In this document: positions 25,721-34,809 of the stretch, one piece after another
Layout of the letters: every line of letters starts with the position of its first letter
Position numbering within the stretch: position 1 is the stretch's first letter
Origin: JACRGC01 sp041305345
GTDB taxonomy: Archaea; Micrarchaeota; Micrarchaeia; Norongarragalinales; SBBD01
DNA: 64,000 bases
Reading direction: 5' to 3'
Assembly: GCA_041305345.1 (NCBI GenBank)
Contig: JBFYLP010000006.1
Location: 1 to 64,000 of the forward strand
Position numbers and translations under genes: made by a program
Notes under the pieces: generated by a model
The model's input: the letters and a program-made list of their open reading frames with translations, nothing else
What the model was told of the DNA's origin: nothing
Database searches by the model: none

Positions 25721-27685
25721 TCATTTCTGCCCCTGCAGCTCGTACATCTCGAAGATCTCAGCTTCCGATGTGGCATCCTCCGGCCGTTTATCCGTCCGCA
25801 GGGAAATCATCCGGGGGAACCGAAGGGCGTATCCTTCCTCCTCGCCCTTCCGCCTCCCCGCAGTATGGGTTGGGGATTTGGTTATCTCATCAGCGTTCAC
25901 TTCAATTACAATTTCCGGCCTAACCCAAACATCTGGCGTCATCTCGCAATCGACGTTAGCAGGCTTGTTTTTCAATGAAATTTTCCCAAGCATTTTGGCG
26001 AACTCGGCCATCTGCTCTTCCGTAAAGCCGGTGCCGACCTTTGCTATGCTCTTGAATTGCGCTGATTCGGGATCGTAAACTGCGGTCAGAACCCCGCCGA
26101 AGTCGAACTGCGTGCGCTTTCCCTTCCCAAGATAGTACCCAATTATCACTACATCGAAGGTGTCCACGGACTTGCCATAGCTCCTCTTCAGCTTGATCCA
26201 CGCGAATTTCCTCGCGCCGGCAACGTAGGGGGACTTAAGGTCCTTTGCAATGATGCCCTCAAGCCCGTCCGATAGGCATTTCTCGAAGAATTGCTTTAAC
26301 TGATGCGGAGTTTTTGCGATTATGCGGCCGGATAATTTGAGCGTATTGGCATTTTTTAAAATCAAATCCCCCAAATCCTTCCTTCTTTTCTCATAGGGCT
26401 CCCTCGTGTAATCCTTCCCATCCGCAAACAGCAGCTCGAATGCGAATAACCTCAGGGGGATTTCCTGCGCTTTACGCTCAACATCGTGCTTCCTTTTCCG
26501 CTGAATCGTCACCTGGAAGGGAAGGAATTTGCCCTGCGCCTGATCGTATGCAATCGCTTCACCCTCGAAAATCGCATCCTTCGCGGAAAATTCCTTCCTT
26601 ACCGCCGAAACGACATCGGGGAACATATGCGTCATTGGCTCCTCCTTGCGGGAAAAAATCCTAACGTCATTCCCGCTCTTGTGAATTTGCAAGCGAAAGC
26701 CGTCATATTTGCCCTCAACCGAGCAGGTGCCAATCTTCCCGATGATCTGCTCAGGCGTAAGGAGGCGTTCTGCCAACGCAGGCCTTATTGGGGAGAACAC
26801 CTTGGGATTGATTTTTTCGAGTTTCGCAATTTCCCCGTTGATCGCCATTTCCGCGATTTCTCCAAGGTCGGAGCGCATGTTGAATGCCCTCTCGAAAATC
26901 TCGCGGAATTTCCGCTTCTGCTCTAGTATGTCGACCTTCAGGGAGTTGCCATCAATCCCTATTACAACTCCGGATATCTCCCCGATTTTTGATTTAATTA
27001 GGAAAGGGTCTCCCTTCTTCCCTTCCGGCGCAGCCTTGGACTGCAGGGTTATTGATGAAACATCGCCTTTCCTTATCTCCGTTTCCCTAGAGAAAATCGG
27101 CGCATATCCCGATGAGTCGCAAATCCTTGCGATCCAATAGAACGCAAGCGCGTCAAGGATCGTTGGTTCGCCCATTCCAAGCCGCAGATTTCCCTGCACG
27201 AAGCGAACGATGTGCTTAGCTTCGTGGGGGCTCGAATTCGAGAGCAGTTCGGCAAGAAGCTTGATCTTGACGTCCTGGGAACCGCTCCCGGATGATGTGG
27301 CAATTCGATAAAAATTATCGTATACCTTCCTGACACTAAGTTCCTGGCTAACAAGGGTGGATTGGGCCTTGTTTTCAAGCATCTTTTCAGCTGCAAGCCC
27401 CAAATCACCCTCCTTCCTATAAATCTGCTCTATTTGCCCTATGGTTTTGCCCGAGACGTGCGCTATTGCTTGCTCGGCAAGCTTGTCGCCGATGCCGATT
27501 TGTATCCCGTATGATTCGGGTACGAGTATGCCCTGGCAGAGGTAGGTTAGGTGCCCAACATCGGTTGCCGATGCATTGAAGTACATTTGCGCAAGCTGCT
27601 CCGCAAGCAGCAGGCGGGAGGAGGTCTTTTCCATCATCTCGAAAATATCCGCCAATTCTTGGAAGCGCATCTTATCACTACTCAT
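25721..27685 (-). CDS. lig: ATP-dependent DNA ligase
   Basis: A 654-residue replicative archaeal ligase. The N-terminal DNA-binding domain (1-190) ends in RLGMGEPTILDALA. The nucleotidyltransferase domain carries the catalytic Lys326 in EGKYDGFR and further motifs FEGEAIAYD, EGIIAKDL and WIKLKR. An OB-fold closes the protein (WVRPEIVIEV). The catalytic Lys is about 75 residues later than in typical archaeal ligases because of an extra segment at about 190-262. It overlaps the upstream winged-helix gene by 8 bp. Confidence 0.94.
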   Translation of the reverse strand: MSSDKMRFQELADIFEMMEKTSSRLLLAEQLAQMYFNASATDVGHLTYLCQGILVPESYGIQIGIGDKLAEQAIAHVSGKTIGQIEQIYRKEGDLGLAAEKMLENKAQSTLVSQELSVRKVYDNFYRIATSSGSGSQDVKIKLLAELLSNSSPHEAKHIVRFVQGNLRLGMGEPTILDALAFYWIARICDSSGYAPIFSRETEIRKGDVSSITLQSKAAPEGKKGDPFLIKSKIGEISGVVIGIDGNSLKVDILEQKRKFREIFERAFNMRSDLGEIAEMAINGEIAKLEKINPKVFSPIRPALAERLLTPEQIIGKIGTCSVEGKYDGFRLQIHKSGNDVRIFSRKEEPMTHMFPDVVSAVRKEFSAKDAIFEGEAIAYDQAQGKFLPFQVTIQRKRKHDVERKAQEIPLRLFAFELLFADGKDYTREPYEKRRKDLGDLILKNANTLKLSGRIIAKTPHQLKQFFEKCLSDGLEGIIAKDLKSPYVAGARKFAWIKLKRSYGKSVDTFDVVIIGYYLGKGKRTQFDFGGVLTAVYDPESAQFKSIAKVGTGFTEEQMAEFAKMLGKISLKNKPANVDCEMTPDVWVRPEIVIEVNADEITKSPTHTAGRRKGEEEGYALRFPRMISLRTDKRPEDATSEAEIFEMYELQGQK

Positions 27686-28175
27686 TGAGCCATTTCTCCC
27701 ACCACTCGGAATAGAGCCGCAGAGTGTCGGAGAAGGAGGGGCTCAGTTTCAGGGGGCCGTTCTTTTCAGCCTGCGCGACAAGGCCGGATTTCTGCAGGGC
27801 TAGGATGAGCATGTATAGGGTGCTTTTTTTTGCCTCAAGCTTCCTTTGGAGCTGGATGAAGGTCAGTTCGCCATTTTTCAATTCCTCCAGCACCCGGATA
27901 GTGAGTTCCTTCTTTGTTTGTGAGAAGGAAAACGAGTTGGTGATGAAATTGTAGATGGTGAATTGCTGCGCCTTCATCTTCCCCAAATCGGATGAGTCGA
28001 TCCGAAAATAGGAGAATGCCTGGGATTTCTGCTTGTTGTAGTGCTCGCGAGTCCTGCCGGTTCGTTTTGCGGGAATGCCTCCATCAGATGGCTGCGAAGT
28101 GCCACCATCCGGGATGCCAATTGCTCCCTTGCCCACTTCTTCCGCACCTTCCTTTTGCTTTTCACCATCAGACAT
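27678..28175 (-). CDS. Winged-helix DNA-binding protein
   Basis: A 165-residue protein. The N-terminal 55 residues are Gly/Lys-rich and disordered. Residues 75-160 form a winged helix (TIRVLEELKNGELTFIQLQR, KSTLYMLILALQKSGLV, KNGPLKLSPSF). ATG 28175 is chosen over a frame to 28250 that lies in the neighbouring gene. The stop codon overlaps the ligase start, so it is translationally coupled to DNA ligase. It may regulate the operon or assist in repair; this is inference from position. Confidence 0.7.
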   Translation of the reverse strand: MSDGEKQKEGAEEVGKGAIGIPDGGTSQPSDGGIPAKRTGRTREHYNKQKSQAFSYFRIDSSDLGKMKAQQFTIYNFITNSFSFSQTKKELTIRVLEELKNGELTFIQLQRKLEAKKSTLYMLILALQKSGLVAQAEKNGPLKLSPSFSDTLRLYSEWWEKWLNE

Positions 28176-28221
28176 ATGTAGCCAAACCCCAAATCCAGAT
28201 GCATGAGAGAAATCAAAATCA

Positions 28222-29085
28222 TCAAACGCCAAAGAGCAGCCGGAGCGCATCCCTAACTCCCGGCGCGAGCCCGAAAATCGTGATCAGCAAAAGGACGAAT
28301 ATCTGCTCGTCACGGTTGCTCGCCTCCTTCCTTAGGGCCATGATGATAGCGATCGCAAAGAGTGCCTTGACAACGAAGAACGCAAAGGGCGAACCGAACA
28401 CTGAAAAAATCGTATTGGCAACAAGATGCTGCTCAAAATAGCCGCCATAGGAGACCCCTATGAAGGTTGCGGCGCCATCAAGCGTCTGGGAAAGCGTGGT
28501 TACCCGTTCAATGTTCTTCAAATCGCCATTCTCCCGCTTGTTGTAAAACCACCGCTTGAAGAGCTCGAATGACATGAGCCCCACGCCAGCAGCAACCAGG
28601 ATTGCAAGGAAAAGTATGAGCGAATCGACCGTTAGGCTAGAGAAGCCAAAGAGCGCGAGTATCGCAAACAGCGCTGCTGCAAGCCCGATGCCCGAATCCC
28701 GCATTTTTTTTTGGAGCAGGCTAAAATCGGCCTTCGCTGCCTGTGCGGACACGGCATAAACAGCAACTAGCACTACGAACATCAATATGTAAATCCCAGG
28801 CGTGATGAAAGGGTAAAATGTGATCCCAAAAAGTTCGATGCTGCGCGGAAGTAGCTGAGCATCCTGTATCACGCGCAGGATGCCACCAAGGAAGATATAT
28901 GGCAGCACCGCAAAGTAGAATTGGGGCGAAATTGGTATTTTCCTTCCTCGGAGGTATTTGTAGATCACGTAAGCGGCGAAAAGTGCGATGAGGGCATAAA
29001 TGGCGGTATTGTAGGCGTTATAGGGGGGATACGCGTCGGGAAATTTCATCGGCCTAACGAAGTACTCGTCAATGAAGTCAACCAT
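28222..29085 (-). CDS. DUF63 multi-pass membrane protein
   Basis: A 287-residue polytopic protein of the archaeal DUF63 family. It starts VDFIDEYFVRPM and shows PYIFLGGILRVIQDAQLLP, FITPGIYIL and YGGYFEQHLVANTIFSVFG, which are family-typical. About seven or eight membrane helices are present. DUF63 is archaeal and uncharacterised. ATG 29085 is preferred because a TATA-like TTAAAAATAA lies about 25 bp before it. The downstream winged-helix gene follows within 50 bp. Confidence 0.82.
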   Translation of the reverse strand: MVDFIDEYFVRPMKFPDAYPPYNAYNTAIYALIALFAAYVIYKYLRGRKIPISPQFYFAVLPYIFLGGILRVIQDAQLLPRSIELFGITFYPFITPGIYILMFVVLVAVYAVSAQAAKADFSLLQKKMRDSGIGLAAALFAILALFGFSSLTVDSLILFLAILVAAGVGLMSFELFKRWFYNKRENGDLKNIERVTTLSQTLDGAATFIGVSYGGYFEQHLVANTIFSVFGSPFAFFVVKALFAIAIIMALRKEASNRDEQIFVLLLITIFGLAPGVRDALRLLFGV

Positions 29086-29227
29086 ACGGATTTGAAGGCA
29101 ACCATTATTTTTAAGCGTATTCATGATATGATAGGGAGGGTGGCTTTATGGAAAGGGAGGAATCGTGAAAGCTCTAAATGGAATTTGCATTTGGAAGGAT
29201 TGCTAAAATTTCTATTGGGGATTCAAA

Positions 29228-30079
29228 ATGGGTTCGTTCAGGGAGGAGGCATTAAGATGCAGGATCGTAACAAGGAGGGAAGCCGAAGGGATGGTTGGCT
29301 CATTTGATTTGATGGGCGATATCGCCGTGATAGACGTGCCAAAAGCGCTTCGGAAGAAGGAGGGGAAGCTTGGCAATCTGCTACTAAAATTGCACAAGAA
29401 TTTGCGAACGGTTGCAAGGAAGGGGAGTGAAATTAGCGGAAAATACCGCATCAGGAAACTTAAGGTGATCGCCGGGGAAAAAAGCCTGGTTGCGAGCTAC
29501 AGGGAAAACGGGTGCGCATTCCGCATTGATCTGGGGAAAGTTTATTTTTCCCCCAGGCAAAGTTTCGAAAGGGAGAGGATCGCCCTGCAGGTGCAAAGGA
29601 AGGAGAGAGTGCTGGCATTGTTTGCAGGCGCAGGATTTTACCCAATCGAGATTGCAAAAAAGCAGCCTGATTGTGAAATTACAGCAATTGAGCTAAATCC
29701 GGTTGCCGTGAAGTACTTGGAGGATAATGCAAGGGCGAACAAGGCGGGATTGGCCATCCGGATCATCAAAGGGGACGTGAAGAAAATACTTAGAAAAAGC
29801 GAATTTCGGAAATGGGCAACAAGGGCGATAATGCCCCTCCCCCATACTGCGCATAGATTTTTGGAACCAGCCATAAACGCCTGTAAAAAGGGCGCAATGA
29901 TCCATTTCTACCACATCCCGGAAGGCAAGTGCGAGGATGCTTTCAAGGATGCGGAGGAAAAAATCAAACTTGCGTGCAAGCGCTGCAAGCGGAAATCCAA
30001 AATCGCGTTCAAACGAATAGTTAAAACGTATGCGCCGCATCTTGATGAGGTGGTGGTGGATTTCAAACTCCTCGACTAA
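29228..30079 (+). CDS. trm5: tRNA (guanine-37-N1) methyltransferase, Trm5 type
   Basis: A 283-residue archaeal Trm5. An N-terminal domain (MVGSFDLMGDIAVIDVPKAL) is followed by the catalytic Rossmann domain with FSPRQSFERERIA, VLALFAGAGFYPIEIAKK (SAM loop), ITAIELNPVAVKYLEDN and the substrate motif MPLPHTAHRFL. It methylates N1 of G37 beside the anticodon, preventing frameshifting. Length suits the archaeal Trm5b/5c group, lacking the long N-terminal D1 domain. ATG 29228 is used. Confidence 0.9.
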   Translation: MGSFREEALRCRIVTRREAEGMVGSFDLMGDIAVIDVPKALRKKEGKLGNLLLKLHKNLRTVARKGSEISGKYRIRKLKVIAGEKSLVASYRENGCAFRIDLGKVYFSPRQSFERERIALQVQRKERVLALFAGAGFYPIEIAKKQPDCEITAIELNPVAVKYLEDNARANKAGLAIRIIKGDVKKILRKSEFRKWATRAIMPLPHTAHRFLEPAINACKKGAMIHFYHIPEGKCEDAFKDAEEKIKLACKRCKRKSKIAFKRIVKTYAPHLDEVVVDFKLLD

Positions 30080-30153
30080 AGCCGCACTAAAACCGGGAAT
30101 TTATTAAGGAAAGGGCCATTACCTCAACTGCTAAATACCATAAGGAAAAGGTG

Positions 30154-30552
30154 ATGGCGGAAATGCGCATAAAATATTTTAGCTTCCTATTGGCAATATT
30201 CTTGGGGGCTTCATTGTTTGGCTGCACCACTTCAGCTCCTCAAACCCAGGCATTCCAGGGGGAAAGCGGAAGCACATTAAAAGTCACGCCAATGTCGTTG
30301 ACCTCAGCTAGCGGGGAGGTCACATTCATCGTGGAACCAAGCTTTCCTGCTGACTCCATAAATTTCGTCATTGCCGGCGGCTCGTTGGATTACCCGGTCA
30401 ATATGCCTGAGGAAATGCCTGGGAGTTCTTGGCAGAAAAAACTCGATACAAAGAAATACCCGAATGGAACTTACCGGCTGACCGTGTTTCTGGGAAATGA
30501 GGCAGGGGAGGAGGACACAATAAGGGTGAATCCGTTCATCATTTCGAATTAA
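30154..30552 (+). CDS. Small lipoprotein
   Basis: A 132-residue exported protein. A signal segment (YFSFLLAIFLGASLFGC) ends in the lipobox LFGC, giving a Cys for lipid attachment. The rest is a small beta-sandwich (LTSASGEVTFIVEP, VFLGNEAGEEDTIRVNPF) of Ig-like type. ATG 30154 follows AAGGAAAAGG. It is the last chromosomal gene before the variable island (site A starts 169 bp downstream). Function is unknown. Confidence 0.7.
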   Translation: MAEMRIKYFSFLLAIFLGASLFGCTTSAPQTQAFQGESGSTLKVTPMSLTSASGEVTFIVEPSFPADSINFVIAGGSLDYPVNMPEEMPGSSWQKKLDTKKYPNGTYRLTVFLGNEAGEEDTIRVNPFIISN

Positions 30553-30720
30553 TGAAACGGAAAAGAATCTCCCTTTGACGCCCAATAATAATTTGCCATC
30601 AGCCATTCTCACGGAAAAAATTGCCTTTTACTAACGGGAATTCATTTTGGATGAAATGAAGAATTAGACTTCAAATTAAAAAATTTCAATAAACGAATAG
30701 GCCGGAATATCATATTTCTT

Positions 30721-30764
30721 CAAATGCCCCATCATAATCGACTTTCCACAAACGTTTACCCATA
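30721..30764. repeat. att-like site A (outermost, left edge)
   Basis: A diverged member of the 44-bp family. It shares ATCATAATCG with site F and continues with an arm-like CCACAAACGTTTACCCA (30746-30762) inside the adjacent cassette. On the minus strand it would encode KSIMMGH but lacks the stop codon found in the other copies. It marks the left border of the island. Confidence 0.72.
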
Positions 30765-30771
30765 AAAAGGA

Positions 30772-30789
30772 AGGGAAAGGCTTTTGAAG
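30772..30789 (+). promoter_or_regulatory. Cassette promoter-like motif, copy 1
   Basis: AGGGAAAGGCTTTTGAAG is identical at 30772, 35472 and 38541. Here the ATG of the lipoprotein gene follows 22 bp later, the distance expected between a TATA element and a leaderless start. It is not a canonical TATA box. Confidence 0.65.
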
Positions 30790-30810
30790 TGCTAAAGCGT
30801 AGGTTGGGAT

Positions 30811-32034
30811 ATGAAAAGACTGCTCTTGATTGCGGTTTTGGCGGTTTCGCTGATGCTATTTGGGTGCACTGAAACAAAACCCAACCCGCAGCTTTCGATT
30901 TCACCTTTAAAGGAAAAATTCGCCGAAGGGGACACGATTCAAATCAACTTGTTTAACAATGGCTCGAGGATTTTTTATTGCCCCAAACCATTCTGGGCAC
31001 TGGAGGCTTTTGTGGATGGAAAATGGCAATATCAACAAATTGGTAACTGGCAATACATCGATTGGTTTCCAGTATTGGAATTGAAGCCCGATGAAACGCT
31101 TTCCGATGAATGGGATTTTGTAATTCCCGGCATAGGAGTCATTCGGGATAGGCAAAATGGAACAATTATTGCTAACATTTCCGACCGCAACATCGGCAAT
31201 GGAAAATACCGCTTAAGTTTCCCATATTTCGAAAACTGTCAGGAAAGGACAGTTTACAATTGCTCGAAGAAACTCAATCAATGTATTGGCATACAGGAAA
31301 TCGATTCAAACAGCTGCTCTGGAGGGAAAAAGGCTTATTCTCAGGAATTTGAATTTGTTTCGAAAGAAATTGATTCAGTAACAGACTTAAAATATGAAAT
31401 TGAACTGCTGGACGCCCCAAGGAGCGTGCAAGTTGGACTTCCATTTACTGTGAGCTGGAAAGTAACCCACAACAATCACATATTACTCCGCCATACGGCA
31501 ATTCATTACGGTCCTGAAAAAGAAGGTGGGGAGCTTACCGAAACAAGCTATCCCTTTATGACTCCGGAGAAGAAGGGTCCGACCCCAACGCCTTGCGTGG
31601 TGCAGAATTGCCCCTCGGAATTGATTGAAACTGTTTTTTACGATACAATCATGGCTTCTCCAGAGAGAAATATTTATTTGCGGGCGCATGCAATCATTGA
31701 TGGAAAGGACTATTGGTCGGAGGAGAAATTGGTTTCCGTGATGACCTCGTTATCGCAATATCCAAGTCCAGCAAGCCAGATTCCCCAGGATAACGAAACC
31801 TGCCTGCAGCAAGGGGGAGTTTGGGCTAGAGGGGACGCGCTAGATTGGTCTTGTTACCAAAAAACATCCGATGGCGGAAAGGAATGCACGGACTCAAGCC
31901 AATGCGAGGGAATTGGGTGCATTAGTAGCGATAAGAATGCGAAAACCGGAACGTGCAATCCCTACAACCAGCTATTACACTGCGCCTACTTATTAAAAAA
32001 CGGCAAAATAGATACGCCAATGCTTTGCCCCTAA
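30811..32034 (+). CDS. Cys-rich lipoprotein of cassette A-B
   Basis: A 407-residue exported lipoprotein: signal LLLIAVLAVSLMLFGC with the lipobox at Cys19. The body has Ig-like stretches (LSISPLKEKFAEGDTIQINL) and a Cys-rich end with CTDSSQCEGIGC and GTCNPYNQLLHC, a pattern common in DPANN surface proteins. It is the first gene after site A, has the shared 18-bp promoter motif and precedes a polytopic membrane protein by 29 bp. A role at the cell surface is all that can be inferred. Confidence 0.72.
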   Translation: MKRLLLIAVLAVSLMLFGCTETKPNPQLSISPLKEKFAEGDTIQINLFNNGSRIFYCPKPFWALEAFVDGKWQYQQIGNWQYIDWFPVLELKPDETLSDEWDFVIPGIGVIRDRQNGTIIANISDRNIGNGKYRLSFPYFENCQERTVYNCSKKLNQCIGIQEIDSNSCSGGKKAYSQEFEFVSKEIDSVTDLKYEIELLDAPRSVQVGLPFTVSWKVTHNNHILLRHTAIHYGPEKEGGELTETSYPFMTPEKKGPTPTPCVVQNCPSELIETVFYDTIMASPERNIYLRAHAIIDGKDYWSEEKLVSVMTSLSQYPSPASQIPQDNETCLQQGGVWARGDALDWSCYQKTSDGGKECTDSSQCEGIGCISSDKNAKTGTCNPYNQLLHCAYLLKNGKIDTPMLCP

Positions 32035-32063
32035 GGGTTTTCGAAACACAAAGGAGTCACATC

Positions 32064-33977
32064 ATGATACTGTTATTTGCTTTCGTAATTGCCAGTTTAG
32101 GGATAGGCTACTTCCTTTCTAGGGAAGCGGATATAAAAGAAGGATTTTTGCAGCTTGCGTTCAGCATTGCCGCAGGTTTTTTGATTTCCACATTCTTAAC
32201 CCTAATCATCTCCTGGTCGATTGGAGAACTTTCGACAATTTCAATTCTGGCTGCAATCATATTGATGTGCATTTTTTTATTTGCCACAAAAAAGCGGCAT
32301 AATTTCCAGATCGGACGGTTTGAATTTGGAATTGATGTGGTTCTAGCACTGTTCCTTTTCTTGCTTATAGCATACCTTCATTTCAGTTTTGTACTGCAAA
32401 CTCATTTAGACGGGTCAATTTCATCACCCGAAGCCACTTTTGTGGACTATCCGTTCCATATGGGAATCATAAGTTCGTTTGCGTATGGCAGTAATTTTCC
32501 TCCGCATTACCCTAATTTTGCCAAGGCGCCTTTAACCTATCCATTCATCGCGGATTTCCTTTCTGCGGTTTTCATCGTTGCCGGCACTGGGATGAAGGAA
32601 TCGATAATACTAGGAAATTTGCTTTTTTTCTTTGCATTGATCATCGCCGCAATTTCGCTTGCACGGAAAGTCCTAAAAAGCAAAATCGCAGCTGCATTTG
32701 TCATTGTGTTATTCCTGCTAAACGGCAATTTCGGAATTTTCTATGCAATCCACGACGCAATGGCTGCTGAGGATGTGGGCAAGTTCATAGCAAATCCCCC
32801 GGTCGCATATTCACACGTGTACCAAAATGGAATCCACTTCATGAACATCCTGACCCATGTTTTTATAGCCGAAAGGTCGGGGCTGATGGGGTTTGCGGTT
32901 GCACTCCTATATTACCTGATTTTTTTCGAGATTTTTAGAACAAAAATTTCAAGGGCATCTGATGAAAATCCAAGCCGTAAGATAATTGTAGCGGGCTTGC
33001 TTTTAGGATTGTTATTAATGGCATACGCCCATGCATTCCTTGCAGCATGCATCATTTCTTTCCTTGCCGTGTTACCTTCCCTTATTAACAGACCGCGTGA
33101 GACCCTTTACAAATGGCTTCCGTTGGTTATGATTGCATTGGTTTTAGTCCTGCCTCAATTGGTATGGACATCCCAAGTTCTCAAAAAGGGATTCATTGAT
33201 TATCAGTTTGGCTGGATGAGCATGAATGCAAATAGCTCATTTGCTGAGCTTGCTTCCTTTTGGATTAAAAACATCTGGGTTGTGCTTATTTTGGCAATTT
33301 ATGGTGCAATTAGGTTTCCAAAAATTAGGTATTGGTATTTGCCCTTCGTTGGAATTTTCATCATTGCCAATTTTTTCAGATTCCAACCTCAGGACTGGGA
33401 TACGATAAAAATTCTAATTCACTGGTATTTTGCAAGTTGCGTAATTGCAGCAGCCGTACTTGCAGAATTCTTCAAGAGGTCGCCAGCATTCAAGGTTCTG
33501 GCGATATCCGTTTTGATTCTTGCCACGGCTTCAACCTACCTGAATTTAATTTGGTATGCGCATCACGAACCCACGCTATTTGAAAACGACCAACTCGAGG
33601 TCGCCGAATGGATTCGGTCAAATACACCCCAAAAATCGGTTTTCCTCACAAGCGATGCGCACAACCATTTGGTACCGAGCCTTTCGGGCAGGCCCATCGT
33701 ATTAGGTTTTGGAGGTCAAATTTGGACACAGGGAATCAAAACTGAGGATTACGACATAACGCCAGACGATGTTAAAAGGATGTTCTCGACGGGCAGCTGC
33801 GAATTAGCCTTGAAGCTGGGTGTGGATTACGTATTCCTTAGCCCTAAGGAAATGGAAAATGGAGCAATAATACATAATTTTGATATGGACCCGAATTTTG
33901 AGCAAGTGTACGATCGCATGATTGATGGTTCAAGGTATAGAATTTATAAAAAAAATTGCCCAAAATTTACCCAATAG
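32064..33977 (+). CDS. Polytopic membrane protein, GT-C/DUF2298-like
   Basis: A 637-residue protein with about 13 membrane helices and a C-terminal soluble part. An early outer loop contains TFVDYPFHMG (Asp and His, possible GT-C-type catalytic residues), and RFQPQDWDTIKILIHWYF resembles the QPWDWDN motif of DUF2298-like membrane proteins. The C-terminal domain (SNTPQKSVFLTSDAHNHLVP) resembles lumenal parts of polyprenyl-linked glycosyltransferases. ATG 32064 follows AAGGAGT; the frame from 31953 overlaps the previous gene. Glycosylation is an inference. Confidence 0.72.
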   Translation: MILLFAFVIASLGIGYFLSREADIKEGFLQLAFSIAAGFLISTFLTLIISWSIGELSTISILAAIILMCIFLFATKKRHNFQIGRFEFGIDVVLALFLFLLIAYLHFSFVLQTHLDGSISSPEATFVDYPFHMGIISSFAYGSNFPPHYPNFAKAPLTYPFIADFLSAVFIVAGTGMKESIILGNLLFFFALIIAAISLARKVLKSKIAAAFVIVLFLLNGNFGIFYAIHDAMAAEDVGKFIANPPVAYSHVYQNGIHFMNILTHVFIAERSGLMGFAVALLYYLIFFEIFRTKISRASDENPSRKIIVAGLLLGLLLMAYAHAFLAACIISFLAVLPSLINRPRETLYKWLPLVMIALVLVLPQLVWTSQVLKKGFIDYQFGWMSMNANSSFAELASFWIKNIWVVLILAIYGAIRFPKIRYWYLPFVGIFIIANFFRFQPQDWDTIKILIHWYFASCVIAAAVLAEFFKRSPAFKVLAISVLILATASTYLNLIWYAHHEPTLFENDQLEVAEWIRSNTPQKSVFLTSDAHNHLVPSLSGRPIVLGFGGQIWTQGIKTEDYDITPDDVKRMFSTGSCELALKLGVDYVFLSPKEMENGAIIHNFDMDPNFEQVYDRMIDGSRYRIYKKNCPKFTQ

Positions 33978-34374
33978 AATGGAGTTTTTACACTTCGAGG
34001 TCATAATCTTTCGATATTGGAATTATGCAGTTAATATGGCACATATTTACCATGCCCCTAATTGAAAAAATAAATATATAAAAGGTAACAGAATAGGACA
34101 CTCGTTCCACAAACTAATGCCCTATCATCACTGACCTTTTGAGGAGGTGTGTAATGACAAATAGGGCTTAAGCAACCTTTATTATTGGATAAACCCACGG
34201 TTGCCGGATAGTAACACAAACGCAGGGGTGCAATGAAAGAATTTAGGCGAAGCGGTTTTTATCCTTTTGGGATTCAAAAACCGCCTCCGTCTGGCTTCCC
34301 ATTTGGATGGGTTTTAAATAATGCCTCTGCGTCTATCTTATGTTGCCGATTCAAACGATTGATGGGATGTTCGT
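33978..34374. other. Gene-poor stretch containing site B, a long hairpin and a promoter
   Basis: These 397 bases hold att-like site B (34114-34157) and an inverted repeat at 34252-34284 (GCGGTTTTT pairing with AAAAACCGC, inner ATCC/GGAT). A TATA-like TTTTAAATAA near 34311-34320 precedes the next operon. A 53-codon frame from ATG 34233, after a GGGGTG, crosses the hairpin and overlaps the next gene; its coding status is doubtful. I see no other gene. Confidence 0.6.
34114..34157. repeat. att-like site B
   Basis: A full 44-bp copy, with core CTAATGCCCTATCATCACTG and right arm CCTTTTGAGGAGGTGTGT. On the minus strand it ends a frame with KRSVMIGH and stop. To its left, 34096-34113 resembles the arm left of site G (GGACACTCGTT against GATACACGTTT), which pairs it with site A as the ends of one insertion. 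Confidence 0.82.
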
Positions 34375-34575
34375 ATGTCCGAAGAAGTTGAAGCATTAAG
34401 AGCAAACTTCCTGAAGCTTTTTGCAGCCATACCCTCGCCCCTGCGAAGCGAGATTGTTGCCTTTATTGACGACGAACCATATACGTGGGCAGCGGCATAC
34501 CTGGATATCAGCAACAACACGGCAAAAGGGGACAAAATCCTTATATTCCTGAAGCACGCTAAAATTATTGAATAA
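34375..34575 (+). CDS. Small conserved protein, cassette B-C
   Basis: A 66-residue acidic protein: MSEEVEALRANFLKLFAAIP, then LRSEIVAFIDDEPYTWAAAY and IKK-like ending ILIFLKHAKIIE. I recognise the pattern (small archaeal proteins with PYTWxxAYxxI) but know no function. It begins a three-gene unit with 12- and 6-bp gaps, ending in a caspase-like protease, so a regulatory or adaptor role for that protease is possible. TATA-like TTTTAAATAA lies about 55-60 bp upstream. Confidence 0.7.
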   Translation: MSEEVEALRANFLKLFAAIPSPLRSEIVAFIDDEPYTWAAAYLDISNNTAKGDKILIFLKHAKIIE

Positions 34576-34587
34576 AAGGCGATTTTT

Positions 34588-34803
34588 ATGGCATATGATG
34601 AGCAAATCAAGAAATTGGTCGTAATGCGCCTATCAGCAATGCCGCCGAATGTCAGTTTCTCAATCGGTAATTATGGTAAATTCTCGAGGGAAGACCTGAT
34701 TAAGGAAGTCAAGAAAAACAGCGCTACTGGAGAGGCAATCGTTTCAATGGAAATAGACCTATTGCGCCAAATGCCACATCTTTCTGCACAGTTAAGTGAA
34801 TAA
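34588..34803 (+). CDS. Small conserved protein with MPPxVxxSIG pattern
   Basis: A 71-residue protein with a helix-turn pattern: EQIKKLVVMRLSAMPPNVSF, then IGNYGKFSREDLIKEVKKN and MEIDLLRQMPHL. Similar small proteins with the text MPPxVxxSIGxYGxFxxxELI occur in several archaea, without known function. It is the middle gene of the unit at 34375-35463, 6 bp before the caspase-like gene and probably coupled to it. Confidence 0.7.
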   Translation: MAYDEQIKKLVVMRLSAMPPNVSFSIGNYGKFSREDLIKEVKKNSATGEAIVSMEIDLLRQMPHLSAQLSE

Positions 34804-34809
34804 ACCAAA

